Positions 57,497-64,000 of a stretch of DNA of 64,000 bases are shown here, piece by piece; the first letter of the stretch is position 1, and every line of letters begins with the position of its first letter. The position numbers and the translations under genes are program-made. Origin of the DNA: QHWT01 sp963755695 (GTDB lineage Bacteria > Acidobacteriota > Vicinamibacteria > Vicinamibacterales > 2-12-FULL-66-21); NCBI GenBank assembly GCA_963755695.1, contig CAVWLB010000009.1:62001-126000 (forward strand), read 5' to 3'. Under the pieces are notes generated by a model, which was not told where the DNA came from, made no database searches, and saw only the letters and a list, made by a program, of their open reading frames with translations.

Positions 57497-58453
57497 CTAC
57501 CGCACTGGCTGGCGCGCCTTCGTCGCGTTGGCGGCCGCCTCGGTCACGTCGAGCCGCGCTTTTCGCGGATCGGCGACGGCGACCGGGGTTCCGTCGGGCC
57601 GGAACTCGAGGATCTCGCTCTTGCTGGGATCGTGACGCGGCCATTTCGCCAGGCCCGGACCGTTCGGGTCGCCTGGCTTGGCGAAATTGGCCCAGTAAGT
57701 GTTGAGGGTCCGGGCGACTGTTTGGTCCTGGGGCGTCGGGATGGCTCCCCAGGGGCCGGCGCCCAGCGCGTCGAAGACATACGGAACTTCGGCGCCGTGC
57801 GGCACGCCGTTCCGCCATTGCTCCTTCATCGCGGCAGAGATGTAGGAAAAGCGATAGACGTAGGCCGGCGCGCCCTTGGCGACGAAGGCGCTCGCGGTGA
57901 AGCGGGCCGGCTCGGCCTGAACGCGGTCGGTGCCGGCCATCACGAGCAGCGTCCTGAGCTCGGTGGTGCCAGTGGGGTCGTAGACCGCGATCGCTTCGGC
58001 TTTTCGTTCCCCGAACTGGGCGAACAGCGCCTCTTTCGTGTCTGCACTGATGAAGCCATGGATCCAGACCATGACCGGCAGCTCGGCAGCCGTGGCGACC
58101 ACGGAAGGTCGCCACAGGTTGACGAACAGGCAATCTTCCGACGAGGTCGTCGAGATCGGCGCAGAGCCACGTGGGAAAGCCGCCTGCGCACAATCGGCGC
58201 CGAACGCGCTCGCATCACGCTCCCCAGTCCACGAGGGCACGGGTTGGGTCGGGCGCCATCGATAGGCACCGACCGCCGCAGCAGCACAGGGAATCCCCTT
58301 GAAGCCGAAGACATCACCTTCGGTCACGCCGCGCACGATTCCGGAAGCGGTACGAACCGTCTGCGCCGCAGCCGAGGTTTCTTGTGTAGCACTCGCGGAA
58401 GCCAGAAGCGTGACCCAGAGGAGCCAGAGCGCGAAGACAGTCCAAGCACGCAT
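57497..58453 (-). pseudogene. Carboxylesterase type B with the catalytic middle deleted
   Basis: The frame is open for 318 residues, but family members have about 520. The N-terminus (signal peptide, TASGIVRGVTEGDVFGFKGIP, SEDCLFVNLWRP, LPVMVWIHG) is normal up to residue 133. The next residues (FISADTKEALFAQFGERKAEAI) belong to a point about 200 residues further on. The whole region with the nucleophile motif GESAGG is missing, while the His-containing C-terminal region (VPHGAEVPYVFDALG, TLNTYWANFAKPGDPNG) is present. The join near 58052 is in frame, so the protein could still be made but cannot be an active esterase. Confidence 0.82.
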
Positions 58454-58582
58454 GGACGATCAGGGTACCGGGCGGCACCTGACGTTCCTTGCCTATTCCT
58501 TCAAAAATCGAGTGGCGATCGCGCGCTCTAGCTGCATGTTTAGGCAAGCCGCGCGGACGCGCTGGTAGGACTATCTCCAATC

Positions 58583-59644
58583 ATGATTCCGACCGCACGC
58601 CAAGCGCGTGCAGGAACGCGACGTGTCCGAGAGCCCGATGGGCGTGAATTCCGCCGTGGCCGCGGGCCGGACCGTTCCGCACCATTAGCAACCGGCACAT
58701 CCCTCAACGACATCAGCCTCGCGGCCCCTGGCGCACTGGCACTGCGAAGGCTGGCCAACCTGCTCGCGCGCTACGCTCCGCACGATGGTGCGTTTCCGCT
58801 CCGGCTCCCCGGGACCTATGCGCTGCGCCGTGCACGGATAACGTCCGAGCCCGTCCACGCAACGCTGGGGCCGTCGTTGTGCATCGTGGCGCAGGGTGCC
58901 AAGGTCATGATGCTTGGCAGTGAAGTGCTCGAATACGATTCCGCGCGCATGCTCGTTTTTGCAGTGGATCTGCCCGTCTCCGGCCAGGTGACTCGCGCCA
59001 GTCGGACGGATCCGTTTCTCGGATTCAAGCTGGATCTGGTTCCTGCACGTGTGGCAGAACTCGCCGCGCGGGTATACCCGCATGGCGTCCCCAAGCCGCC
59101 GGACAATCGAGGGCTCTATGTCGCGCACGCGACCGACGCCATCATCGACGCTGTGACGCGTTTACTGGATCTCATGGCCCGGGCCGAGGACGCGGATCTC
59201 CTCGGGCCGCTCGTGGTCGACGAGATCCTGATTCGTTTGCTCCTCACTCCGATTGGTGCTCGTGTCGCCCAAATCGGAGAGCCGAAGTCCGGAGTGCACC
59301 GGGTTGCCACAGCCGTGTCCTGGATACGCGCGCATTTCGCACAACCCGTCACCGTCGAGGAGATGGCCACATCGGCCCACATGAGCGCATCGTCATTTCA
59401 CCAACGTTTCAAAGCGGTGACCACGATGAGCCCGCTTCAATACCAGAAGGTGCTCCGGCTGCACGAAGCCCGGCGGCTGATGCTGTTTCAGAAGATGGAC
59501 GCCAGCGATGCGTGTTACCGCGTCGGCTATCTGAGTCCGTCGCAGTTCAGCAGGGAGTACGCTCGTTTCTTCGGGAGCGCGCCAACGAAAGATATCGCCA
59601 GGCTGCACGAGGAGGGGTTGGCGCCTAGCGGTGGTGAGCGCTGA
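58583..59644 (+). CDS. AraC-family regulator with AraC_N domain (YqhC-like)
   Basis: 353 residues from the ATG at 58583; the first 40 residues are arginine-rich and unconserved, so a later start is possible. The N-terminal AraC_N domain (PF06719-type; LCIVAQGAKVMMLGSEVLEYD, VFAVDLPVSGQV) precedes two helix-turn-helices (ARVAQIGEP then VTVEEMATSAHMSASSFHQRFKAV and DASDACYRVGYLSPSQFSREYARFFG). The family includes YqhC, which in E. coli activates aldehyde reductases YqhD and DkgA. Here the aldo/keto reductase lies close by, divergent across a 129-bp gap and the broken esterase. Control of that cluster is likely but inferred. Confidence 0.9.
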   Translation: MIPTARQARAGTRRVREPDGREFRRGRGPDRSAPLATGTSLNDISLAAPGALALRRLANLLARYAPHDGAFPLRLPGTYALRRARITSEPVHATLGPSLCIVAQGAKVMMLGSEVLEYDSARMLVFAVDLPVSGQVTRASRTDPFLGFKLDLVPARVAELAARVYPHGVPKPPDNRGLYVAHATDAIIDAVTRLLDLMARAEDADLLGPLVVDEILIRLLLTPIGARVAQIGEPKSGVHRVATAVSWIRAHFAQPVTVEEMATSAHMSASSFHQRFKAVTTMSPLQYQKVLRLHEARRLMLFQKMDASDACYRVGYLSPSQFSREYARFFGSAPTKDIARLHEEGLAPSGGER

Positions 59645-59841
59645 ATCAATTGGCGTTCTGGCTTCACGACGGTGGTGCGTTGGGGCCAAGCTGACCAAGA
59701 GGCGAAGGCTGTCTCGCCGAATCCTCCAGAGCTGCAGGGGCGTGTCAAACGCGACGAGCATCTGCGCCGAGGGCTGGAGCGGATGCCGATCCCGCAGCGA
59801 CCCCGCCGATGTCGTCATAGAGAAGTCTCCGCGCGCCGATC
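59645..59841. other. Gap between the AraC gene and the converging fusion tail
   Basis: 197 bp. It contains the downstream end of the AraC transcript and the untranslated side of the ECF-fusion locus. I see no clear terminator hairpin with T-tract and no gene. Confidence 0.4.
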
Positions 59842-60052
59842 CTACCGGGATACGGGCGCGATGGCGCTGACCAGGCCGCCGCGACCCGCGTCGTCCACGA
59901 ACGAGATCGCCACCGAGACGCGCGGCGCATCGGCGCTGCTCTTGATCTCGAACCACGGCGCTCGGCCGTCCTTGCCGGTGTCAAGGCTGACCGCGCCGCC
60001 GGCCGGCACAACAGGGGCGCTCCAGACGGGCTGGGCTTGTCCGGCCGCAGCG
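59842..60052 (-). pseudogene. Orphan C-terminal tail of an unidentified protein, joined to the ECF sigma gene
   Basis: In a frame different from the sigma gene the sequence reads PVWSAPVVPAGGAVSLDTGK, FEIKSSADAPRVSVAISFVDD and ends VSAIAPVSR with TAG at 59842-59844. This looks like the end of a beta-rich protein (strand-forming, low in Arg), not a sigma factor. Its start is missing. The join to the ECF gene near 60050 suggests a deletion between two genes. Confidence 0.5.
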
Positions 60053-60524
60053 ATCCGAAGAACCGCATCTCTATCACGCGGCTCTTTCGTTCGTCGACGT
60101 TCGCCAAAGCGTCGAGCGCATCGTCCAGTGCGACCAGGTCGCGCTCCGGCCGGGCGGAGAGCGCGAAGTCAGGAGCGAGGCTGATGTTCACGGCGCCGCC
60201 CCCGCGCTTCACGTACTGCTTCGAGCGCGCGAAATCCACGAGGATGCGCCGCATCAGGCGAGCCGCCATCGCCAGAAAGTGCGCGCGGTTCTGCCAGTTC
60301 ATGCCCTGGGTCTGGATCAGCCGCAGATAGGCTTCGTTGACGAGCGCGGTCGCCTGGAGCGTATGGTCGCCTTTCTCTCCGGCCATGCAGCCGCGCGCAA
60401 TCCGATGGAGCTCGTCGTGGACGATCGGAATGAGTCGCGCCAGCGCCGTCTCGTCGCCGTCGCCCCAGGCGACGAGGAGTGCCGTGACGTCATGAGACGG
60501 TTCGGAAGGGCGGGCGGTGGTCAT
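60053..60524 (-). pseudogene. ECF sigma-70 factor truncated before region 4
   Basis: The first 157 residues match the ECF family common in Acidobacteria (about 185 residues; LLVAWGDGDETALARLIPIVHDEL, HTLQATALVNEAYLRLI, AHFLAMAARLMRRILVDFAR, RVIEMRFFG). Similarity ends abruptly at MRFFG, where relatives continue into the region 4 HTH that reads the -35 element. The remaining codons of the open frame (to 59745) are arginine-rich non-coding sequence. The truncated protein should be inactive. It is divergent from the vapBC-type module. Confidence 0.8.
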
Positions 60525-60576
60525 GACGGGATGTGGCTACCTTAGCGTCAATCCGCGCAGAAGGCGAGAACCTTAA

Positions 60577-60595
60577 TATGGCTATAATAGCCATA
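60577..60595 (+). promoter_or_regulatory. Palindromic operator overlapping the antitoxin promoter
   Basis: A perfect 19-bp palindrome TATGGCTAT-A-ATAGCCATA that includes TATAAT (60583-60588), the likely -10 of the phd/vapC operon. The ribosome binding site AAGGAG follows directly. Autoregulation by the antitoxin (or toxin-antitoxin complex) binding here fits the family. Confidence 0.75.
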
Positions 60596-60606
60596 AGGAG
60601 CGTGTC

Positions 60607-60888
60607 GTGCGCAGCGCAAACATCGCCGAGCTCAGAGACCGGCTTACTCAGTACTTGAAAGAGGTCAGGGCGGGCGAAGAGATCATCGTTCGCGATCGTC
60701 AGCGCCCGATCGCGAAGATCGTGCCGCTCACCGTCGATGCCGAATCAGATGATGAAGCATTGGTGGCTGCCGGTCTCATGCGCAAGGCCGCACGACGGTT
60801 GGCGCCCACCTTCTGGCGGACGAGGCGTGGCGCCCTGACGCCGCGGGTCGCGGCGGCTGCGGTCAGCGGAGATCGCGAGGATCGCTGA
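60607..60888 (+). CDS. Phd/YefM-type antitoxin
   Basis: 93 residues from the GTG at 60607, 6 bp after AAGGAG. The Phd/YefM DNA-binding fold is clear: RSANIAELRDRLTQYLKEVRAGEEIIVRDRQRPIAKIVPL. The C-terminal, toxin-binding half (about residues 45-93) is arginine-rich. It sits 4 bp before the PIN-domain toxin gene. Expected to bind the 60577-60595 palindrome. Confidence 0.88.
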   Translation: MRSANIAELRDRLTQYLKEVRAGEEIIVRDRQRPIAKIVPLTVDAESDDEALVAAGLMRKAARRLAPTFWRTRRGALTPRVAAAAVSGDREDR

Positions 60889-60892
60889 CGCG

Positions 60893-61316
60893 ATGGCCTT
60901 TTGGGACGCCAGCGCGATCGTGCCGTTGTGCTGTTCGCAGGTCGCGACGAACAGAGGCCGCAAGCTGCTGCGAGAAGTCGGCCGGATGGTCGTCTGGTGG
61001 GGCACCGCCTGTCGAAGCACGCAGCGCGTTTGCGCGACTGGTACGCGACGGCTCCCTCACGGACTCGGCGCGCGTCAGGGCAGTGCGGTTGCTCGACCAG
61101 CTCCGGCCGTCATGGGACGAGATTCAGCCGTCGCTGAGAGTGCGCGCCATCGCAGAGGACTTGTCCGATCGCCACGGCGTCCGCGCGCTCGATGCCCTGC
61201 AACTGGCTGCCGCACTCGTCTGGTGCCGTGAACGGCCGAACGGGCGGCCGTTCATCTGCTTCGACGAGCGACTCTCCCGCGCAGCGGCTGCAGTCGGGTT
61301 CACGGTCAGAACGTAG
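60893..61316 (+). CDS. VapC-type PIN-domain ribonuclease toxin (one frameshift)
   Basis: The ATG at 60893 begins FWDASAIVPL with the first PIN acidic residue. An extra base near 61006 must be bridged to reach VEARSAFARLVRDGSL, then LSDRHGVRALDALQLAAALVW (second acidic cluster) and FICFDERLSRAAAAVGF (third). Total about 140 residues, normal for the family. Cuts RNA (often tRNA) when free of the antitoxin. If the frameshift is real, the toxin is inactive. Confidence 0.82.
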
Positions 61317-61499
61317 TCAACCCTCGCCGGAACGAACCAGTTTCGAATTCCGTGCATGTTCTCCCGCAAGCAACAGGTCGTCGTCTGTGCCATCTGCGCC
61401 AAACCGATCGCTCCCAAAGGTTGCAAGATGGAGCGATTTGAACGTCGGCAGCGCCTTGCTCGAATCCGAGGCGGCGGCTCGGTAAAGGAGCCAATCGGG

Positions 61500-61524
61500 C
61501 TATAGCACGCTAGGTGTGCTATAG
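61500..61524 (+). promoter_or_regulatory. Inverted-repeat operator at the higBA promoter
   Basis: CTATAGCAC (61500-61508), 7-bp spacer, GTGCTATAG (61516-61524): a perfect 9-bp inverted repeat. TATAGT (61520-61525) within the right arm is the likely -10, and the toxin start codon (GTG) is at 61534. A third half-site-like GTGCTAC follows at 61524-61530. Consistent with HigA autorepression. The 183 bp before it (61317-61499) contain no gene I recognise. Confidence 0.7.
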
Positions 61525-61533
61525 TGCTACTCT

Positions 61534-61824
61534 GTGATCCGGACGCTGGCCGACGACGCCACGCGCGACGTCTGGAACGGCGTCAATAGTCAGGCGGCTC
61601 GGCAGATTCCTCGCGCGCTGTGGCCGATCGTTCGGCGGAAACTGGATCAGATCGATGCCGTGACGCGGCTCGAGGATCTGAAGGTGCCACCAGGGAATCG
61701 GTTGCACGGGCTCAGCGGTGCCCTCCGCGGTTTCCACGCGGTCCGCGTGAACGATCAATACCGAATCGTGTTCCGGTTCGAAGGTGCGGACGCGTTCGAG
61801 GTGCGGTGCACCGACTACCACTGA
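61534..61824 (+). CDS. higB: HigB/RelE-type toxin
   Basis: 96 residues from the GTG at 61534. The RelE-fold sequence has RALWPIVRRKLDQIDAVTRLEDLKVPPGNRLHGLSG followed by GFHAVRVNDQYRIVFRFEG and the terminal CTDYH, all typical of HigB mRNA interferases that cut at the ribosome. It is followed 10 bp later by the HigA antitoxin, in the inverted toxin-first order characteristic of higBA. Confidence 0.93.
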   Translation: MIRTLADDATRDVWNGVNSQAARQIPRALWPIVRRKLDQIDAVTRLEDLKVPPGNRLHGLSGALRGFHAVRVNDQYRIVFRFEGADAFEVRCTDYH

Positions 61825-61834
61825 GGCGACCTCC

Positions 61835-62134
61835 ATGCTGCCAACCCATCGCCCCCCCACGCACCCCGGCGAAATGCTCCTGAAGGAGTTTCTCGAACCT
61901 CTGAGGGTTTCTCAGGTCGAGGCGGCAAGCAGGATGAACATCCCCTTCCAGCGACTCAACGCGATCGTGAAGGGGCGCCGCAGTGTCAGCGCCGACACTG
62001 CCCTTCTACTCGACGCCCTGACAGGCTGGGATGCCCAGATCTGGCTGACACTGCAGGCGAAGTGGGACCTTTGGCACGCCATGAAGGCCCGAGGGCACAG
62101 ACCGAAGGTCCGACCGCTGCGCAAGACCGCATAG
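61835..62134 (+). CDS. higA: HigA-type antitoxin (XRE HTH)
   Basis: 99 residues from the ATG at 61835. Begins RPPTHPGEMLLKEFLEPL, the HigA signature, then the XRE helix-turn-helix (VSQVEAASRMNIPFQRLNAIVKGRRSVSADTALLLDALTG) and the conserved IWLTLQAKWDLWHA. Neutralises HigB and represses the operon, most likely through the inverted repeat at 61500-61524. Confidence 0.94.
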   Translation: MLPTHRPPTHPGEMLLKEFLEPLRVSQVEAASRMNIPFQRLNAIVKGRRSVSADTALLLDALTGWDAQIWLTLQAKWDLWHAMKARGHRPKVRPLRKTA

Positions 62135-62183
62135 GAGCCAGCCCGCTCACGCTGCGCGGATGCTAGGTGGGAGTCTTCCCGAA

Positions 62184-63625
62184 CTATGAGAGCAGTCTTG
62201 CGATCTCGTCGTGCCCGCGCCTGGTGGCCCACGCGAGCGGCGTGGCCCATGCCGGATCGTCGGGCAGGCTCTTCGGCGCGCCACGTCGGAGCAGGAACTT
62301 GACCATCTCGAGCTGACCGAACTTGGCCGCCCAGGCGAGCGGCGTCGAACGGAGGTGCTCGTCACGCGCCGTCAGGTCGGCGCCAGCCTCGAGCAGTTTC
62401 TTCGCCTCCCGCACATCGCCCTTGCGCGCCGCCTCGTGGAGCGGCGAGATGCGCAGCCAGTTGTGTGCGCGCGTTGGCCAGTCTTCCTCCGTGTGTCCCT
62501 CCGTCGGCGTGGCTCCGTACGAAAGGAGCAACTGCTCCATGCGCTTGTCGGGGCGCCATTCCCGCGACACCCACAGCGCGTCACCCGAGCTTTCGACCGG
62601 CGGATTCGGAAAGGCGCCGCGCTCGAGGAGGAGCTTCGCGATCTCGTAGTGCCCGTGGATAGACCGCCGAGTAGAGTGCCTTGCCCTTGGGCGCATACTG
62701 CTCTTCGGGCAGATTGGGGTCGGCGCCGTGATCGAGAAGCAACTGCACGATGTCCATGCGTCCGACCGCGGCGGCATTTGACAGCGGCGCGCCGGCGCCG
62801 AGGTAGTAGCCCTCGTGCTCTCCAATCTTGTTTGCCAGCGACGGATCCTGCCGGAGCAATTCGCGCACGCGCTCGATGTCGCCGGTGTGACACGCCGTCG
62901 GCAGATCGATGAACGCGCCGCGCGCCTTGAGGTGGGCCATGACTTGTGCGGGAGTCACCGGCCAGTTGCGCGGCACATCGCGCCAGCCGCGGTAGAAGTA
63001 GTCGCCGTTGGTCAGGTGAATGGGCCGAGCGCCGTCCATCCTCTGAGCGTTGATGTCCGCGCCGCGCCGCAGCAGCTCGTCGATCGCGTCGAGCTGTCGC
63101 GTCATCGTGGCCCAGTGGATCGGCTGGCTGGATCGCTTGTCGCCCTTGCCGAGGAGCTCCGGCTGCGCGTCGAGCAGCTCGCGCATCCGCTTCAGATCGT
63201 GATCCCGCAGCGCCAACGCGACCGGCTCGCCTTTCGGCGAGGCGTTGAACTTCGTTTCGAGCGTGTCGCGCCAGCAGCTGTTCCATCTCCGTGTAGCCGC
63301 GATCGCGTGCAATCTCGATCGGATCGTCGTCCACCCAGAGATCCAGCGGGTTGCGATCGTGCTCGAGCAGGAATCGCACGACGTCGATGCGGTTCTCGCG
63401 CACGGCGAAGTAGAGCGGCTTGCGATAGTCGTAGTGCGACCGCGCGAGCGACGGATCTTTTGCGATGAGCGCGCGTACCGCTTCGAGATCGCCTGCCGTA
63501 CACGCCTGAATGAGCGCCCACACATCGGTGCCGCGCCCAGGCGACCACATGAGTTTCCGATCGGATTTCAGCTCCGCTGGTTGCAGCATGCGGTTTTCGG
63601 GTCCACCTAAACGATGGCGCGGCAC
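62184..63625 (-). CDS. Ankyrin-repeat protein (two frameshifts)
   Basis: The GTG at 63625 starts MPRHRLGGPENRMLQPAELK, an N-terminus seen in acidobacterial ankyrin proteins, and overlaps the greB stop by one base. Ankyrin repeats then follow: ALIQACTAGDLEAVRALIAKDPSLAR, PLYFAVRENRIDVVRFLLEHD, after a shift near 63268 QPIHWATMTRQLDAIDELLRRGADIN and APLSNAAAVGRMDIVQLLLDHGADPN, and after a shift near 62656 HYEIAKLLLERGAFPN, SPLHEAARKGDVREAKKLLEAGADL and TPLAWAAKFGQLEMVKFLLRRGAP. About 480 residues, at least eight repeats. No signal peptide. A protein-binding role is assumed; partners are unknown. Confidence 0.82.
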
Positions 63626-64000
63626 TACCCGCCCGTGCGAGTACCTGGCTTGGACACGGACTCGGCGCCGGGTGGCGGGCTGAACGGCTCCACAGGGATG
63701 CGCTCGTAACGCACCTCGAGGATCTGCAGTGGCTCTGTGCCGCCCGGCGCGTGGAGGACCACCCAGTCGCCTGGCCCAGACTTCATCAACGCGCGCGCAA
63801 GCGGCGACTTCCAGCTGATATGGTTGCGATCCAGATCGATCTCATCGAGGCCGACGATGCGTACCACCCGCTCGGTGCCGGCGGCGTTGGCGTACCGAAC
63901 CGTCGCGCCGAAGAAGACCTGCCTCGCGGCGCGGCCACTTCGCGGAACTTCTGGATCCACCACTTCCGCGGCATCGATTCGTTTCGTGAGAAAGCGGATG
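63625..64000 (-). CDS. greB: Transcription elongation factor GreB, C-terminal part (runs off the window)
   Basis: The frame is open to the window edge. It reads RFLTKRIDAAEVVDPEVPRS, then VFFGATVRYANAAGTERVVRIVGLDEIDLDRNHISWKSPLARALMK and GDWVVLHAPGGTEPLQILEVRY, the GreA/GreB C-terminal domain with the GreB-type IVGxDEID and SPLARAL motifs. The coiled-coil N-terminus that reaches into the polymerase active site is outside the window. Gre factors rescue backtracked RNA polymerase by stimulating transcript cleavage. It overlaps the ankyrin gene start by one base. Confidence 0.9.
   Translation of the reverse strand, partial: IRFLTKRIDAAEVVDPEVPRSGRAARQVFFGATVRYANAAGTERVVRIVGLDEIDLDRNHISWKSPLARALMKSGPGDWVVLHAPGGTEPLQILEVRYERIPVEPFSPPPGAESVSKPGTRTGG

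Noticed and set aside
1..64000. CRISPR arrays, IS elements, integrase/attachment sites, prophage
   Set aside because: No regularly spaced direct repeats, transposase or integrase motifs, or phage structural genes were recognised on either strand.

Overview
The window looks like a chromosomal piece of a GC-rich, Gram-negative soil-type bacterium, most likely an Acidobacteriota of the Vicinamibacteria (subdivision 6) kind. This is inferred from two FtsX/MacB-type 'ADOP' permeases each paired with a PadR regulator, an acidobacterial type of ECF sigma factor, ankyrin and leucine-rich-repeat proteins with a shared N-terminal module, NodT-type outer-membrane lipoproteins and a TonB receptor with a carboxypeptidase-like N-domain. 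No rRNA, tRNA, CRISPR array, insertion sequence or prophage was recognised.

Layout. 0-4 kb: a truncated SpoIIE-type phosphatase, then a lysyl-phosphatidylglycerol synthase/flippase (mprF/lpiA) overlapping a VirJ/AcvB-type hydrolase. 4-8.6 kb: a secreted DUF4136 protein and a NarL-type two-component cluster (one kinase, two regulators, one stand-alone receiver). 8.6-17.3 kb: a tripartite RND efflux operon (mdtA-mdtB-mdtC-nodT) whose genes are chained by ATGA overlaps. 17.5-27 kb: ChaA-type antiporter, a methyltransferase, an arylsulfatase, a zinc alcohol dehydrogenase, peroxiredoxin-like and glyoxalase-fold proteins, a broken TonB receptor and DinB. 27-34.6 kb: ADOP/PadR pair, oxidoreductase, membrane protein, ispH with a twin-palindrome operator, and a MerR/secreted-protein divergent pair. 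34.8-42.7 kb: LRR protein, CBM9 protein, CorA and a very large CheB-CheR-kinase-receiver hybrid. 43-47.4 kb: zinc ribbon, RhlE helicase and RRM protein sharing a mirror-image control region, an omega-like RNA polymerase subunit and a B12-binding radical SAM protein. 47.4-51.1 kb: second ADOP/PadR pair. 51.3-59.6 kb: a minus-strand run of oxidoreductases and esterases with a divergent AraC regulator. 59.8-64 kb: a truncated ECF sigma, two toxin-antitoxin modules with palindromic operators, an ankyrin protein and the end of greB.

The strongest unexplained signal is the 404-bp region between the RhlE helicase and the RRM RNA-binding protein. Each divergent gene has an extended -10 promoter, and about 37 bp beyond it a 58-bp element that is 86 percent identical (50/58) between the two transcripts. 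The element contains a CTCCTCCT tract that could pair with the downstream Shine-Dalgarno sequence, which suggests a shared 5'-UTR control element for two cold-shock-type RNA proteins.

Quality caveat. About fifteen genes carry single-base frameshifts, with reading sense resuming immediately in another frame. They are densest in mdtB, the methyltransferase, the sulfatase, the second ADOP permease and the ankyrin gene. Four other loci (an SRPBCC gene, the TonB receptor, a carboxylesterase and the ECF sigma) look internally deleted, with the two ends of a family or of two families joined. Conserved protein sequence across the frameshifts argues for sequencing or assembly error more than old decay; the deletions could be either. 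Affected genes are given as one feature spanning all frames.
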